From positions 186,001-250,000 of the forward strand of contig NW_017265142.1 in NCBI RefSeq assembly GCF_001638985.1: DNA of 64,000 bases, written 5' to 3'. The notes under the pieces are model-generated. The model was given only the letters and a program-made list of their open reading frames with translations, searched no databases and was not told the origin of the DNA. A program made the translations under genes and the position numbers. This stretch comes from Phycomyces blakesleeanus NRRL 1555(-) (Eukaryota; Mucoromycota; Mucoromycetes; Mucorales; Phycomycetaceae). Each line of letters starts with the position of its first letter. The stretch's first letter is position 1. Shown piece after piece: positions 24,297 through 37,200 of the stretch.

Positions 24297-25875
24297 ATGT
24301 TGCTGGGCTTACCAACTGAACTTATTCACCATGTACTTGGAATGCTTCCTCGTCATTCCATTGCCAAACTTAGTCTAGTTTCGAAAGCCAGTTATTACAC
24401 CTGCCTACCAGTACTCTATAGTCATCTCCAACTAGGATTGCGAATCCCCATTCAACAGTTAGACGTTGGCTTAACCAGGAATCTCTATCTCAAGGATATT
24501 GTCGAACGCTACACCAGAACACTAACAATAATATGCAGACAGGGTACCGGGTACTCACTCACTAAAGACTTGAAAACTCTCTTGAGCAAGTTAACAAGTA
24601 TACATACCCTGATATTTGTTGATTTCGATGCATTACCAGTGGAGAACGTAAGACAGCTTGCGGCAGTATTACCCCTCGTTGAAAGTATCCAGTTCCGTTA
24701 TTGCCATCTTATTGTATCGAGTAGCCACAGGATGAGTACCCATCTAAGGCCTGCTATGCTTTTAACAGCACGCTCTCTTCAACCCCAGCTACAATCATCA
24801 TCTGAACACATCTTTCAAAAAACAACTTGCTTGACTTTGTTTTGGACCGACTTTAGCGAGCCTGCGATCCTAGAATTATTTTGCGCTCTTCCTCGTCTCC
24901 TGTGTGCCAATCTAGGAGCAAACCACAATAGGACATTTACTGCAAACGATTATGCAGTATCTGTACTTGGACGGAATTGTCCAGACATCACTTCTCTTTC
25001 AGTGTCTTTACAGCAGGTTCGGGAGGAGAGTCTGTGTAATCTGATTGCCTGCTTTGGTCGGCAGTTGCGGGATCTTTCTATTCGTTGTGATACTCCGCGC
25101 ACGCTTGATGTTATAGCTGCCCATGCGAGCCAGATAAAACACCTTTCCGTCAGAGCAGTACCGTCTGTTCCTACCCAAGACACACATTTCCAACAGCGAA
25201 GAACACCTATGGACCAACTTGAGAATGAATCTCCTGAAGAAACACCTGAAACAATTGAGAAGAGATCTCAGAATAACATGGTCGAGATCTTGCATAGATG
25301 TCAAGGTCTCGTTCAATTGGAGATGATTGCTTGGAGAACACAAGAGATACCCAGCATTGTGTGGGAAGCAATTAAAGCCGTGGCTCAAAGACGCCAGGGT
25401 CGTGACCTCAAGGTCCAATTAGAAATTGATGAACCCAAAGCCAAAAGAAAAACGGATCTGATAAAGAAGAGGTAAAAAAAAATGAGTTTTAATCTGAGCT
25501 TCTTGGATATTTTGAGCCCAAGGGTAATTACATCTTTGTATGGATTCGATTACAAATTGATTTATTTATTTTCTACATAATGTTGCTTCTTGGGTGTAAT
25601 GCTTATTTGTTTAATTCTGTGCTTTCAGAGGGTCGCCAAGGATGAGATCTTTGTATAACGTGGCAGATATTCCTCCTGCTTCAGACGACGGCGTCTCGTG
25701 GTTGTATCCTCTCAACTCACGTAGGTACAGACACCAAGACCAAGGGGTCCCCATAAAGAATCTTAAGAGGAAACAATCTCTTTCGAGAAATATTACACTT
25801 CGTATAGAAGAACTCCAAGAAATTCGAAAACAATTGATTCCCCTGAGAGCCAACGTTGATACGTCCCTACTTTAA
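24297..25875 (+). CDS. F-box protein with leucine-rich C-terminal part
   Basis: Two exons, 24297-25471 and 25629-25875, code for 473 aa. The frame remains open upstream to 24126, but that part translates a low-complexity AT tract. ATG 24297 is therefore preferred because it sits just before the F-box (LLGLPTELIHHVLGMLP, then LSLVSKASYYTCLPVLY). A readable stop directly after exon 1 (TAA at 25473-25475) could give a shorter form, but the donor (AG/gtaaaa), acceptor (tttcag/A) and open second exon ending IRKQLIPLRANVDTSLL favour splicing. The middle has degenerate Leu-rich repeats (LCNLIACFGRQLRDLSIRCD, then IKHLSVRAV). Such proteins act as substrate adaptors of SCF ubiquitin ligases. The substrate is unknown. 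It is not closely similar to the F-box/PP2 gene at 12057. Confidence 0.75.
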
Positions 25876-27005
25876 AGAAAGAAAAGGATCAAATCAAAGT
25901 ACACGCACATACAAACACAAACACACCTATATCTATCTATCTATATATATATATATTTTAAATAGTCTTCTCTCTTAAACTCTCTCTTACATTCACTTTA
26001 AATAATTCGTTGCATTGACTATTGTGTTACAACACAGATTTTACATCACTCTAATTTTGAAACACCCTTTTTTCAAATTCCCTTTTTTTATATATATATA
26101 TAAACAACAGCAACAAAATGATATTAATATTAATATATAAATATGAATATGAATATGAACAAAAAAATGCACATTTATTAATATGACTATAAATATATAA
26201 AGTATTCTGTTAAAAGGATATAGGGCCTCCTTTTAATAAGCTAATAAGAAGAAATATAGTGGTCTTTAATTATCAAGCATCAAGTATCTGATTTCATCTC
26301 TGCCTTAGATAGTCTAAAATCCCAATGATATATACTCCTATCAAACAATGAACTTCCCCCCAAAAATAACATATAATAAGAGCTTTATCTTTTATTTGTA
26401 TTCAACAATGAGAATTCTCCTGACCATATGCTGCGACTATAAATCAAACAATTAATGGTCTATGCACGTATGTATGTATGTATGTATGTATGTATGTATG
26501 TATGTATTGTTGGGTATATAGCCCATAGGCACTCTATTTAACAAGGTCTAATCGTTTTGATTATTTATCTATACTTGACCTTTGGAAAATTCATAAAGTG
26601 CCCTTTGCCGACTACTTTATAAAATAATTGACTGAAATTCCCCCAAAAAAAAACTTACAAAGATGATAATAAAAATGTCAATATAGTAAATCCTGCAGTG
26701 CTCGGGTCAAGAGCTTCATTAATCTAAGAAAAAGAATTTGGTTTATTGCATATGAATTATGAAAACAAAAGAATACTTTATGTACTGTGTCATAACTGAT
26801 CATAGCCAACTGAAGTTATGTTTGATTTTATGTATTCACTATATTACAAGTTCTTAAAAATATACACATATATTCTTGTAAGGGGAATTATTAAAATGGA
26901 CGTTTATGATATATTTTATGGTTTTTAATATAGGTATAATATACTGACATTTTACTCAAATACTCATTTTTATTTAATCAGACTATACAAGACATGCTGT
27001 TTATA
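25876..27005. other. Convergent intergenic region
   Basis: 3' flanks of the F-box gene (plus) and metacaspase A (minus). Only microsatellites and AT-rich sequence were seen. Confidence 0.5.
26464..26508 (+). repeat. GTAT tetranucleotide microsatellite
   Basis: About ten to eleven uninterrupted copies of GTAT. Confidence 0.9.
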
Positions 27006-29559
27006 TTAGCAAATAAACTTCTTGGAAAGATCAATAGGGTGCGAGCTGCTCAATTGAGGGGTTTGGTCGTATTTGAGTACAGTCATCTTTCGGACGTTCT
27101 TCAAAAGCTCTTGGTATGTCTGGTCTGGGTTTTCGCTCAAGGTTCCTATATAAAAAAAATATGTATACATTTTTTTTAAGAAAAAAAAAGGTAGTCTCTT
27201 TGTAGGCGATCTATAGAATACTTACGAATTAAAGCATAGCTCATAGCACCTGTTGCCTCGTTCGATACAACCGCATCACAGGAGTATTCATGGTCATCAC
27301 ATCTACAATAAAATACAATCCAAAATATGTTAGGTATGCTTCTATATGGTCTCCGAACCCTATAAATTACCCTGAGAACATGATAACATCAGCTAACGAA
27401 GTATTTAATTCACGATGGTGTGCTTCGATTTGACGAGTCTTGATCATCTCTTGGCCAAGTTCCATGAATGAAGATATCAAGTTCATTGCTCCACCTTTGT
27501 GACTTGTAGAAATCCCCAAAAGTCCTTCTCCAGCTTGTCTTATTAAGCTCTTTGTCTTAATGTGTCCCTCAGGAGAATATATGTAAGGAAGATCAAGTGC
27601 AGTTCCCGAATGGCAACTGTCAAACACAGCCGTAAGCCGAGATCCTACGCACAATGGTCTGACCAAAAGATCATACATGTCCTAATAGAACCGAGGTCAG
27701 ATATACTATACAATGCAGCAAAGTTCACAAGACAAGAACTTACGTCGTCTATAATTTGACCTTCTATCTGGTAATCAGAAGGACAAATGGTTTCATCCTT
27801 TCCATCGACTTCATCACCATTAGTGTCATCCACCTGTGTCAACATAATAAGACGTTAATAATCACGCTCTACACCCTTTATCTCCCTTAGAATCTTACAT
27901 GTCCACCATGTCCACTGTAATGGAAGAAGAAGCTAAATATGCTCCAAGTTAGTTTAAGCCCACAATTAAGATAAACTAGCATATATTCACTTACCAGTCG
28001 TTTAACTGACTATCTCGGCACATCTCTGCCATGGCTTTACGAATGTTGTGGTTTGTAGGCATGAGGTATGGATCCGTTGTATCATCAGTCATGAGGATTA
28101 TGTCAGACTATGTACCATTGATATTAATATCACTCAAAAATTACGTTTATTTGCCGTCTTTATTACCTCTCTGTAACCATAGAAGTTCACCAAGAATTTC
28201 TTGATATTAATTGCATCATTGATACAGCCTAACAAAGAAAAAATAATAATATTAGATTTGTTGTCAATAAGCTTGAATATAGTCTATATCCTTACCACTA
28301 AGCTGTCCGCCACCATTGATGTAGTTAATGCCGATAATCAATGCTCGTCTCTTTCCTCTGACTAGAAATATTATTAATATTAAGATTGGATTCTTTCATA
28401 TATCGAGGCTGCCTTCCTTACAGTTGGAAATTTCGAAATATGGAGGTTGCACCTTTTCTGGCTCAGCTTCTTTTTCCTCCTCTTTAGTTTCTTCAGCTTG
28501 TGTCTCGGTAGTGGTCTCTGTAGTCGCAGCTTCTACTGTGGCTGTTTCTGCAACAGTAGCGTTTGTAGTAATAGTTTCGGTAACGGTAGTGGTCACTACA
28601 GGTGTAGCAGCAACAGAGGTAACAACAGCAGGGGTATCAGAGGTAATAGTCTCTGTAACGGTAGTAGTTACAACAGGTGTAGCAGCCACAGCAGCCACAG
28701 CAGGTGCAGGAGAAGTGACAGCAGGGACATCAGAGGTAATGGTTTCTGTAACAGTGGTTGTCACAACAGGCGTGGCAGCCGCAGGAGGAGTGACAACAGG
28801 AACATCAGAGTTAATTGTTTCTGTAACAGTAGTTGTCACAACAGGTGTGGTAGCCACAGGAGGAGTGGTAGCAGGCACACCCGAGGTGATAGTCTCACTG
28901 ACAGTAGTAGTCACAACAGGTGTGGCTGCAATAGGAGGAGTGGTAGCGGGAACATCAGAAGTGATGGTCTCTGTAACAGTAGTGGTTACAGCGGGTGTGG
29001 GTGTGGCTACAGCTGTAGTTGTAGCCGTAGCCGTAGCTGTGTTAGTGGTAGTGGCAGTGGCAGTCACGGCTTCTGTAACTGAAACACCTTGAGGACTGAC
29101 TCCTACAGCCTGTTGTGTTGCAGTTGTTGTGACTATACAGTTACAAATGTGTTAGAGGAACATGTTAAGATAACATAGTATTTAAATATTATTAAAAAAA
29201 AAGATCATACAAGTGTACGCTCTTGTTTATTTCCTACCTTGAGTAACATTAGAAGGGACTGGATCAAGTTTTGGGGCTTCTACTGCGGCAGGAGCTTTCT
29301 TGGTAGTAGTAGTTGTGGTGGTAGTAATAATGATCTAAAAAATAAAAGATATACCCAAACATTAATATTGATATTAATAGCTTTTTTTGCATTTATTGAT
29401 ACTTTTGTAAACCAAACACACCTTTCCATTAATGCATTTATGCTCTTCGACTACTTCGACTTCTTTGATAATGTCCCCGGTACGAGATTGAGTAACACGG
29501 CGAATGATTTTGGTCTGGCCTTCCTTCAAAGGGGTTGTGTCGCGCTTTGCTCCAGACAT
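27006..29559 (-). CDS. Metacaspase A (type I), Thr/Val/Pro-rich pro-region
   Basis: Eleven exons on the minus strand, from ATG at 29559: 29422-29559, 29238-29334, 28422-29132, 28296-28361, 28167-28228, 27995-28107, 27899-27932, 27744-27833, 27371-27681, 27226-27302 and 27006-27145, for 612 aa. A conserved 46-aa N-terminus (EGQTKIIRRVTQSRTGD) precedes a long pro-region with TTTVTETITSDVP repeats. The caspase-like domain starts GKRRALIIGINY. The catalytic dyad is intact: His404 in FHYSGHGG and Cys460 in FDSCHSGTALDLPY. An acidic loop (DDTNGDEVDGKDETICP) matches the calcium-responsive part of metacaspases. The end is QTYQELLKNVRKMTVL, then PQLSSSHPIDL. Metacaspases cleave after Arg/Lys and act in stress, ageing and cell death in fungi. 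Exons 4-11 have the same lengths as in copies B and D. Confidence 0.93.
28555..28997 (-). repeat. About six tandem 25-codon repeats in the metacaspase A pro-region
   Basis: Each unit has the core VVTTTVTETITSDVPA followed by a Pro/Ala/Thr spacer ending AATP. Units vary slightly (VSETITSG, VTETINSD, VTETITSDTP). The period is mostly 75 bp, with one longer unit. The repeats lie between the N-terminal 46-aa module and the protease domain. Confidence 0.85.
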
Positions 29560-31082
29560 GGTATTGATATTAATTTTAGGTATCAGAGGTGATTAACGCA
29601 AAAGAAGAAGCTGTCGAAATAACAATTTTATTTAAATTCTCTTATTTTTTGTGAATGGCTTAATTCCGTTTGTAGTTATCGCCGTAGTTGTTAATTAGGA
29701 AATATATAAATAAGAGAAATGTTAATGTTAAACATAGGACAGAGTTGTTTTTGATGTAGAAGTATATATATATATAAAATACCTAGATTCATAGGAATGA
29801 GACACCAAAAATAAAAAAAAAAAACACTTGTTGTACAGTATAGGGCTTATAGTATACTGAAACTTAGACTGATATTGGAATCCAAAAAGTTGGACATCTT
29901 TGTTGTTAATTTTTTCTTGGTAGTACTTCTTAGAACTGAAGGTCATCAAAGTAGTACAAAAGAAGGAATTATCTAAAGTGGGACACATTTGTGCGTGTGT
30001 CTTATAAACGTATTACAGACTTGGTGCCATATATGACCTTGGGTGTACAAGTAAAGGATTAATATTTAGCACAGTTATTTGCGGTGATTGTAAAATGTTC
30101 GCTCGATCTTTTAAGAGATGCTTGCTTCAACTTTTCGCACATACAGAATATAAATGAATATCAATCATAGAAAATTACGAGCACTTTTTTTAGATATAAT
30201 TGATCTTTTAGTTATTGATCATGATTGTGCTCAAAAGAGTACAATTTTTTTGAAGAAAATACATTGTCTTTAAAACCTCAAAACACTTGCAATATTTCTG
30301 CTGCTATAATTTGTTCAGATTTGAAGTAGGAAGACTATTTTTCTATTTGTATTGCTGGTCAATTTAGGACTTTCACACACTTTACCCACTTTAAAAATAA
30401 AATAGCAAATTGCTTTTATTTTATTTTATTTTGGAAACATTAATTAAATTAGTGTATAATCTATCTTCTATGCTCTTTCTAGCTTAAATAATAACCCACT
30501 AAAAATGTGCTCGAATAACCAGAATTGGGGGTTTTCTTTGAACTTAGATATACTTGTATCCCAAAAATAAAAATAAAAATAAAAATAAAGAATGAAGCAC
30601 AAAAACCTGGTATGATTGCAGTGAAGAATTTTTTGACCAAATTTCTTGATCTGATACCAAAATTAGATCTTGACTTTTAAAGGTATTTCCTGTGTTAGGA
30701 TATAATTACGCCCATGTACATCCTTATCTATGCTACTTTTATATTTCTGACGAAATGAGGAGTTCCATAAGCCTTTGTGCGTAATAGGCTTGAAATGACA
30801 TCAGGAAACCAATATTGGTCTTGTACGGAATCAAAGCTCATTTAAGACAAACAGACACACAAGAAGGAGAAGAGTAGTTTGAGCACTGTATAGTTCCCCA
30901 TCCCAATTTAAAATAAGGACAGTTAAACGTTTTGCATAATACATTTCAAGGCTTGAAGAATTGGGTCCCGGCCAACTAATCCTTTTTAGTTCTAGAGAAG
31001 CATAATTCTTTTGGTAAATAAAGGTATATATTGAGTAATTATGTATATATTGAATGAATATGTATTTGATATGCTGATTATA
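29560..31082. other. Intergenic region A/B
   Basis: Promoter side of metacaspase A and 3' side of B. AT-rich; no relic of a further metacaspase and no other gene seen. Confidence 0.5.
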
Positions 31083-33433
31083 TTAACAAATGAATCTCTG
31101 GTTAAGATCAATGGGATGCGAAGTGCTTAATTGTGGTGTCTGGTCGTATTTGAGTACAGTCATCTTTCGGACGTTCTTCAATAGCTCTAGGTAAGTCTGA
31201 TCTGGCTTCTCGGTGAGGGCTCCTTTAGAAATTTGAAAAGAGGTACATTAGCCAAAATGTTTTTTGGACTACTCACACCGAACTTACTGATAAATGCGTA
31301 GCTTACTGCGCCTATTGACTCATTGGAAACAGTAGCAACTCTAGAATATTCATGGTCGTCACATCTAAAATGTAATACATGAAGTTTTAGCTATGATCGT
31401 ATACATATTTATGAGTCCCGTTAATTACCCTGAGAACATGATAACAGTAGCTGGTGAGGTATTTAATTCACGTTGATGTGCTTCAATTTGACGAGTCTTG
31501 ATCATCTCTTGGCCAAGTCCCATGAATGAGGATATTAAGCTCATTGCTCCGCCTTTGTGAGTTGTAGAAATTCCCAAAAGTCCTTCTCCAGCTTGTCTGA
31601 CTAAACTCTTTGACTTAATGTTACCCTCGGGAGAGTATACGTAAGGAAGATCGAGTGCAGTTCCGGAGTGACAGCTGTCGAAAACAGCTGTAAGGCGAGC
31701 TCCTTCGCACAATGGTCTGACCATAAGATCATACATGTCCTAATAGAACCGAAGTCAGAAATACTATACACCAAAATTTATAAGGAAGACTTACATCGTC
31801 TATAATTTCACCCTCATATGAATAGTCGCAAGGGCAGATGGTCTCATCCTTTCCGTCGATTTCATCACCATTAGTGTCGTCAACCTAGGGTAAAATAACA
31901 ATTATAAGTCAATACTTATTTTACACACCATGTATATTTCCTAAAAGAAAAAAACTTACATTTCCACCGTGTCCGCTGAAGTGGAAGAAGAAACTACAAA
32001 GCCACATGTGTTAATACACATATTAATATAATATTATGTCTCAACTCACGAGTCGTTTAACTGGCTGTCTCTGCACATTTCTCCCATAGCCTTACGAATG
32101 TTGTGGTTTGTAGGCATAAGGAATGGATCCTTTGTATCATCGGTCAAGAGAATGATGTCCGACTAAATAGGTATCAATGTCAGTATTACTTTCTCTATCA
32201 TCTTGTTAACTTCTGACTCATACATCTCTGAAACCATGGAAACTCATCAAAAATGTCTTCATTTTCAAGACATCACTAATACAGCCTAACAACAACAACA
32301 ACAGATATTAGGACTCCCTCCGCTTCTTTAAGAAAAATATAACTCTTTAATTTTACTCACCAGAAAGTTCGCTCATTGTACCGTAGTAGTTGACGCCAAC
32401 TAAGAGTGCTCTCTTCTTTCCTCGGGCTGAAAAACATTGTTAGTTAGGTATTTATATACAGATTAACACTCTAGGACTTACAGCTAGAAATCTCGAAATA
32501 GGGAGGTTGCTCTTTCTCTGGCTCTGTGGTTTCTTCGGAAGTTTCTTCATTTGGTGTGGCTTCACTTTCTTCAGTAGTGGTTTCAGTAGTGGTTTCAGTA
32601 GTGGTTTCAGCAGTAGCAGCCTCGGTAACAGTAGTCTCGGTAACAGTAGTTGTTACTGCGGTTGCATCGGCAGCAGGCGTTGTCACAGCAGCAGCTTCCA
32701 CAACGATAGTTTCGGTAACAGTAGTGGTCACAACAGGAGTCTCTGCTACAGGCGTTGCTACAACGGCAGCCTCTGTGACGGTTGTCTCTGTAACAGTGGT
32801 AGTTGAAACTACAGCTTCTTCAGCAGAGGCTGCTGCCACTGTAGTAGTCGTGGCGACGGCGGTGGTTTCTGTAGTAGCAACAGCTGGCGTAACTATAATT
32901 TCGTTAATATAACCTTCAACTTTTACCAGAAGAAATGGATGTGATCCATACGACCACCTTCCCCTCCCCTCCCCTCTCAGATGATTGCATTCCGCACAGA
33001 TATCTTTAGAAAATAATACCCTATTTATTTTACCTTGAGTTTGAGTCGTAGGTTTTTGTTCAACCTCTTCATGCTCCTCAGAAGAAAGATACTTATCATC
33101 GTCATCTTCTTCTTCCTTCTTTTCCTCTTCGTTTTTCTCGATCTCTTTCGCCTCGACTGCGGCAGGAGCCTTCTTGGTGGAGGTGGTTGTAGTGGTAGTG
33201 ATAGTTATCTGAAAATAAAACAAAAGAATACATACATACGTATGTTAATAAAGCACTGCAATACACGTATTTATAAGTTAATTATGCACACATACTTTTC
33301 CGTTAGCACATTTATGCTCTTCAACTACTTCGACTTCTTCGATAACATCTCCCAAGCGAGACTGAGTAACCCGGCGAATGGTTTTGGTCTGACCTTCCTT
33401 CAAGGGAGTTACTTCACGGGTTGCTGAAGACAT
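31083..33433 (-). CDS. Metacaspase B (type I)
   Basis: Eleven exons from ATG at 33433: 33296-33433, 33034-33208, 32482-32892, 32361-32426, 32224-32285, 32050-32162, 31960-31993, 31795-31884, 31429-31739, 31288-31364 and 31083-31222, for 538 aa. The N-terminal module (EGQTKTIRRVTQSRLGD) is like that of A. The pro-region has a Lys/Glu/Asp-rich stretch (KEEEDDDDKYLSSEEHEE) and then a shorter Thr/Val/Glu-rich part (VTTTVTETTVTEAA). The domain begins GKKRALLVGVNYYG. Catalytic His330 is in FHFSGHGGN and Cys386 in FDSCHSGTALDLPY. The acidic loop DDTNGDEIDGKDETICP is kept. The intron between exons 2 and 3 carries a CCCCTCC tract. Very close to copy A across the protease domain; the two probably come from the most recent duplication. 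Confidence 0.93.
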
Positions 33434-34994
33434 AGTATTAATTAATATAAGCTTTAAATATCAGAAATAATAAACAATAAAAAAAAAGAAGAAGAAATGA
33501 AAGCAAAATTTTATTTAAATACCATTTTTCACTTTGTAACCATTCTGACTGTAAATTTTAAAAGAAAATATCGTAGCAACGTCTAATCGAGCTTTAGAAT
33601 AAATGGAACTGTACACAATAACGTAATATAAGAGCATCCAACCTGCATGTCTTACAGTACACAAACACAAACATGCCAGCTATGTGACCACAAGCTGGGC
33701 TTAGCTTCTTGAGTAACGTAGCAACCAAATTGGACCAGGCCAGACAAATCATCAGTGTATATATGTACGATAGAGATTAAATACCTGTTATAAACTTGGC
33801 ATAGACAATAAAGTCCCGTGTAATTTAAGGTTGCAGAGGATTTGCTCCTCTTATTGAATGCTCTTCTTTGCCTTGTAGGATTTAATTGTACTACATGCAG
33901 TACTACCTAACTAGGTTTCACGGAAGAGTGAGTACACAATCAAATGCATTATAGATGTGTAATAACAGTCAGATTCTGATTCATAATATCAAAAAATTGG
34001 ATCAAATCATTTGTGAAACTGTTCTGAAAGCAAGTACAGTGAAATAGGAACTCATAAACGAGTTTTATGGTAAAGGAAATTCGTAGGCTCGGTAGAATGT
34101 AAGTAAAAGCGCTGTTACATAGCCTTGTGTCCTCTACTAGCTTATATACATAATATTGCTAGTATTTATACATACTCAGTATTGCAGGTAGATCTATTAA
34201 GTAAGTGTAAAGAGAACTATATATTGCACAAATGTATTATTATCTTTTACAGTCTCTTACTACAAATAAGTGAAAGAAGAAGAAAACCTCAAAAGGTTTG
34301 CATGTTTTACTAGCCTCAACTTTGTGCTATAGAATATAAAGCTCATACATGTACTGAGTTATAAGGTAAACGTTTGTAGCGCAAGGAATGATATTCAAGA
34401 CGCACACTGTTTGGGGGTGCTTCAGTATATAATAGATTAGGCAAATTTAGTAGATAGCATGTCCAGGGTGGATATTACCTGGTATGACAATATTCATTTT
34501 TATAGAATAATATGTTTGTATTAAAGAAAATCCAATGTTTCTTGCATCTCTCTTGAAGGCGATCTATTACTAGCTAGAGTAGCTGACTGTATTTATTTAA
34601 GGAATCTTAGGTTCCCCCAGGCCTAAGGCTAATTACACTATTTAATCGTTGATCCGATATACTTCTTTCTAATAAAATATTTCCTGTTTTTTATTAAGGT
34701 TATTTTCTGTGTCGCACATAACGAGCAAGTTTTTGCAGCAAGGTCAGTCAGTTTCAAACCGCAGTATGTACTACACTTCTTTCTTCTAATTCAAGCAATT
34801 TCCAGATCTGGACGCCAAATTTCATTTCACCTTTTTAAGCCAAACTATGCTGAAATAATGGCCTTTGATCTTTTCAACTTAAAGACTAGATCTGTTATAT
34901 TTATTTTGCCTTTTTATGTAAAATAAAAAAATAAAGGTTATATGTGGTATATTTGTATATATAATATATATGTGGATGTATTGCATTACAAGCA
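33434..34994. other. Intergenic region B/C
   Basis: AT-rich, no supported gene. The stretch 34125-34313 is an isolated open frame with no domain. Confidence 0.5.
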
Positions 34995-37200
34995 TTAACA
35001 AAAGAATACTTGGTTGAAATCAATTGGGTGATTGCTGCTTACAAGAGGAGATTGTTTATATTGATGTGGCATATTATGCTGAACACTTTGCAAAAGTTCC
35101 TTGTATGTTTGCTTAGGATTCTGTTTTAAGGCATCTTTAAACAAGAGTTACAAGATGTCAGTCAAAAGATTTTATTTTTCATGTTCTTAAGATTGACTTA
35201 CTAATAAAACCATTGCTCAATGCACCAATTGCTTTTTCAGAGACATCGTCATCCACTGAGGCATTATGTCTACTGTATCTAGAATCAAATCCCTTGTTAT
35301 AAAACATATTCTTGAGTTCTTATGACAAGATATATTGAGAGACATTATAGTTACCCCGAGAACATAACAACATCCGCAGGTGATTTCGTCGATCTGAGGT
35401 TTAATGCGGTTTTTACATTTGTTTTGGTGCTACTTTTTTCAATTCCCATGAAAGATGAGAAGAGCTTGATCGCAGTACGTCTGTGAGCCAACATTCTAAA
35501 GACATTTTTCTCTTCCTCTTTCATAGAGCTATTTTCCTTAATTTGACCATCAGACGAGTAGATATATGAAAGGTCAAGTGCAGTTCCTGAGTTTGAGCAG
35601 TCAAAGACAGCTGTCAAACGTGCTCCTGCACACAATGGCTTGACCATGAGATCATACATATCCTATCAACAAAAATATGGTAAACTTTCTTTTGTCTTTG
35701 CAATTCGAATATATCTTACATCATCTATGATAGGTCCTTTCTTCTCTGTATCGCATGGACATATGAACTCGTCCTTTCCATCCAATTCATCTCCGTCAAG
35801 GTCCTCCTGCTACAATTTTCCAAAACAGAATGTAAGTACTTTTATTTGGCTGGTGTAAGATTTACATTGACATACATTGCCACCATATCCGCTGAAATAG
35901 AAGAAGAGTCTATAGAAATGATCGATATGTTAAGTACAGAGCAGTATTTTTTTTATTTTTCTTCTCACTTACGACTCGTCTTTTAGACTGTTTTGGCACA
36001 GTTTTGCCATACATCTCCGAATATTATTGTGTGTAGGCATAAAATCAGGGTTTTTAGAGTCATCTCTTAGAAGAGTTATATCCCTCTAAAATAACTTGGT
36101 CAGTACAGACCTATACCATCAATGTTCCTAAAGAAAAATACCTCATTAAAGCCATAAGTATTTATCAGCAATGACTGCATATTAAGGGCATTTTTTATCG
36201 AATCTATCAAGAAGAATATTAGAATCTAGAAACAAGCTTTTGAATAGTTCTGGACCTAACCATAAAGTTCATTCTCGTATCCATAATAGTTGATACCAAC
36301 TAATAGAGCACGCTTATTTACTTGGCCTAAGTATATATCAAGAGTTAGAATAAAAATGCTTCTAAGATTATTTAATCCTTACAGTTAGAAAGCTTGTAAT
36401 CTGGAGAAGCCTTTTTGGTAGGTTTGGAGGCCGGTTTTTCTTTAGCTTCCTCATTAGCTTTGGAGGCAGGTTCTTCTTTCGTATTTTTATCAGCCTTGGA
36501 GGCAGGTTTTTCTTTATCTCCCTTGGTAGCTTTAGAGGTAAGCTTTTCTTTGACTTCTTCGGTAGTTTTTAAGGTAGATGTTCCTTTAGCATCTCTTTTT
36601 CTCGCTCTTCTTGTAGCTTTCTTCTTCTTTGCTGCACCATCTTCTTCTGCTCCTTCCTCCTCTTCCTCTTCCTCTTCTGCTTCTGCTTCACCTTCCCCGT
36701 CTTCACCTCCTTCACCATCTTCTTCATCTTCCTCTTCGTCTCCTTTGTCCCCTCCTCCAAACCAACTAAATCCAAAGCCTCCTCCCTCATCTTCATCTTC
36801 TTCCTCGCCTTCATCTCCTTCATCCCCTTCGTCGCCTTCTTCGCCTTCGTCTTCTTCATCTTCATCATCATCGTCCTCGTCTTCATCGTCTTCGTCGTCC
36901 ATTTGCATCTCTTCCTTGGATTTTATTTCAAATATAGGAAGTGCTCCTTTGGTACCATAGTGGACAGAAGGGTAAAAGTTCTTTTTACCAAAAAATGACA
37001 GAGTATTAGAAGATATTATAGTAATATTTCTGTGTTTTGTAAAGGTTATTTTTACTTACTGTTATGTCAATCAAGCCATAACCTGTCATTTCATTTATAT
37101 TTTTAATAAGAGGCTCGCAATAATTTGCTTTAGAGTGCATGCTCTTTTTCAATTGCTGGCGATTGAGATCTGTAGGACTGTAGGTGGCTTCGATTTGCAT
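34995..37200 (-). CDS. Metacaspase C: catalytically dead paralogue (pseudo-metacaspase)
   Basis: Ten exons from ATG at 37200: 37060-37200, 36383-36980, 36261-36326, 36142-36203, 35973-36085, 35876-35909, 35720-35809, 35355-35662, 35202-35278 and 34995-35134, for 542 aa. The domain start is NKRALLVGINYYGYENELYG. Both catalytic residues are replaced. The His motif reads FYFSGYGGN (Tyr335, codon 35885-35887) and the Cys motif reads VFDCSNSGTALDL, so the nucleophile position is Ser391 with a Cys shifted one residue upstream. The acidic loop (LDGDELDGKDEFICPCD) is kept. All exons stay open with standard splice sites and the family exon lengths (66, 62, 113, 34, 90, 308, 77, 140), which argues against simple decay. 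The pro-region is new: a run of Asp/Glu over about 100 residues, then KKKKATRRARKR and Lys-rich EKPASK repeats. The N-terminus is unrelated to the other copies. It could act as a regulator or decoy of A, B or D; that is inference. Confidence 0.9.

Noticed and set aside
24297..25475. F-box gene as a single exon ending at TAA 25473-25475
   Set aside because: A good donor overlaps the stop, and an in-phase acceptor leads to a 247-nt open exon.
28328..29092. 254-aa and 211-aa plus-strand frames of Val/Ser- and Ser/Cys-rich composition
   Set aside because: Shadows of the Thr/Val repeat in exon 3 of metacaspase A.
36415..36960. 181-aa Ser-rich plus-strand frame
   Set aside because: Shadow of the acid-rich exon 2 of metacaspase C.
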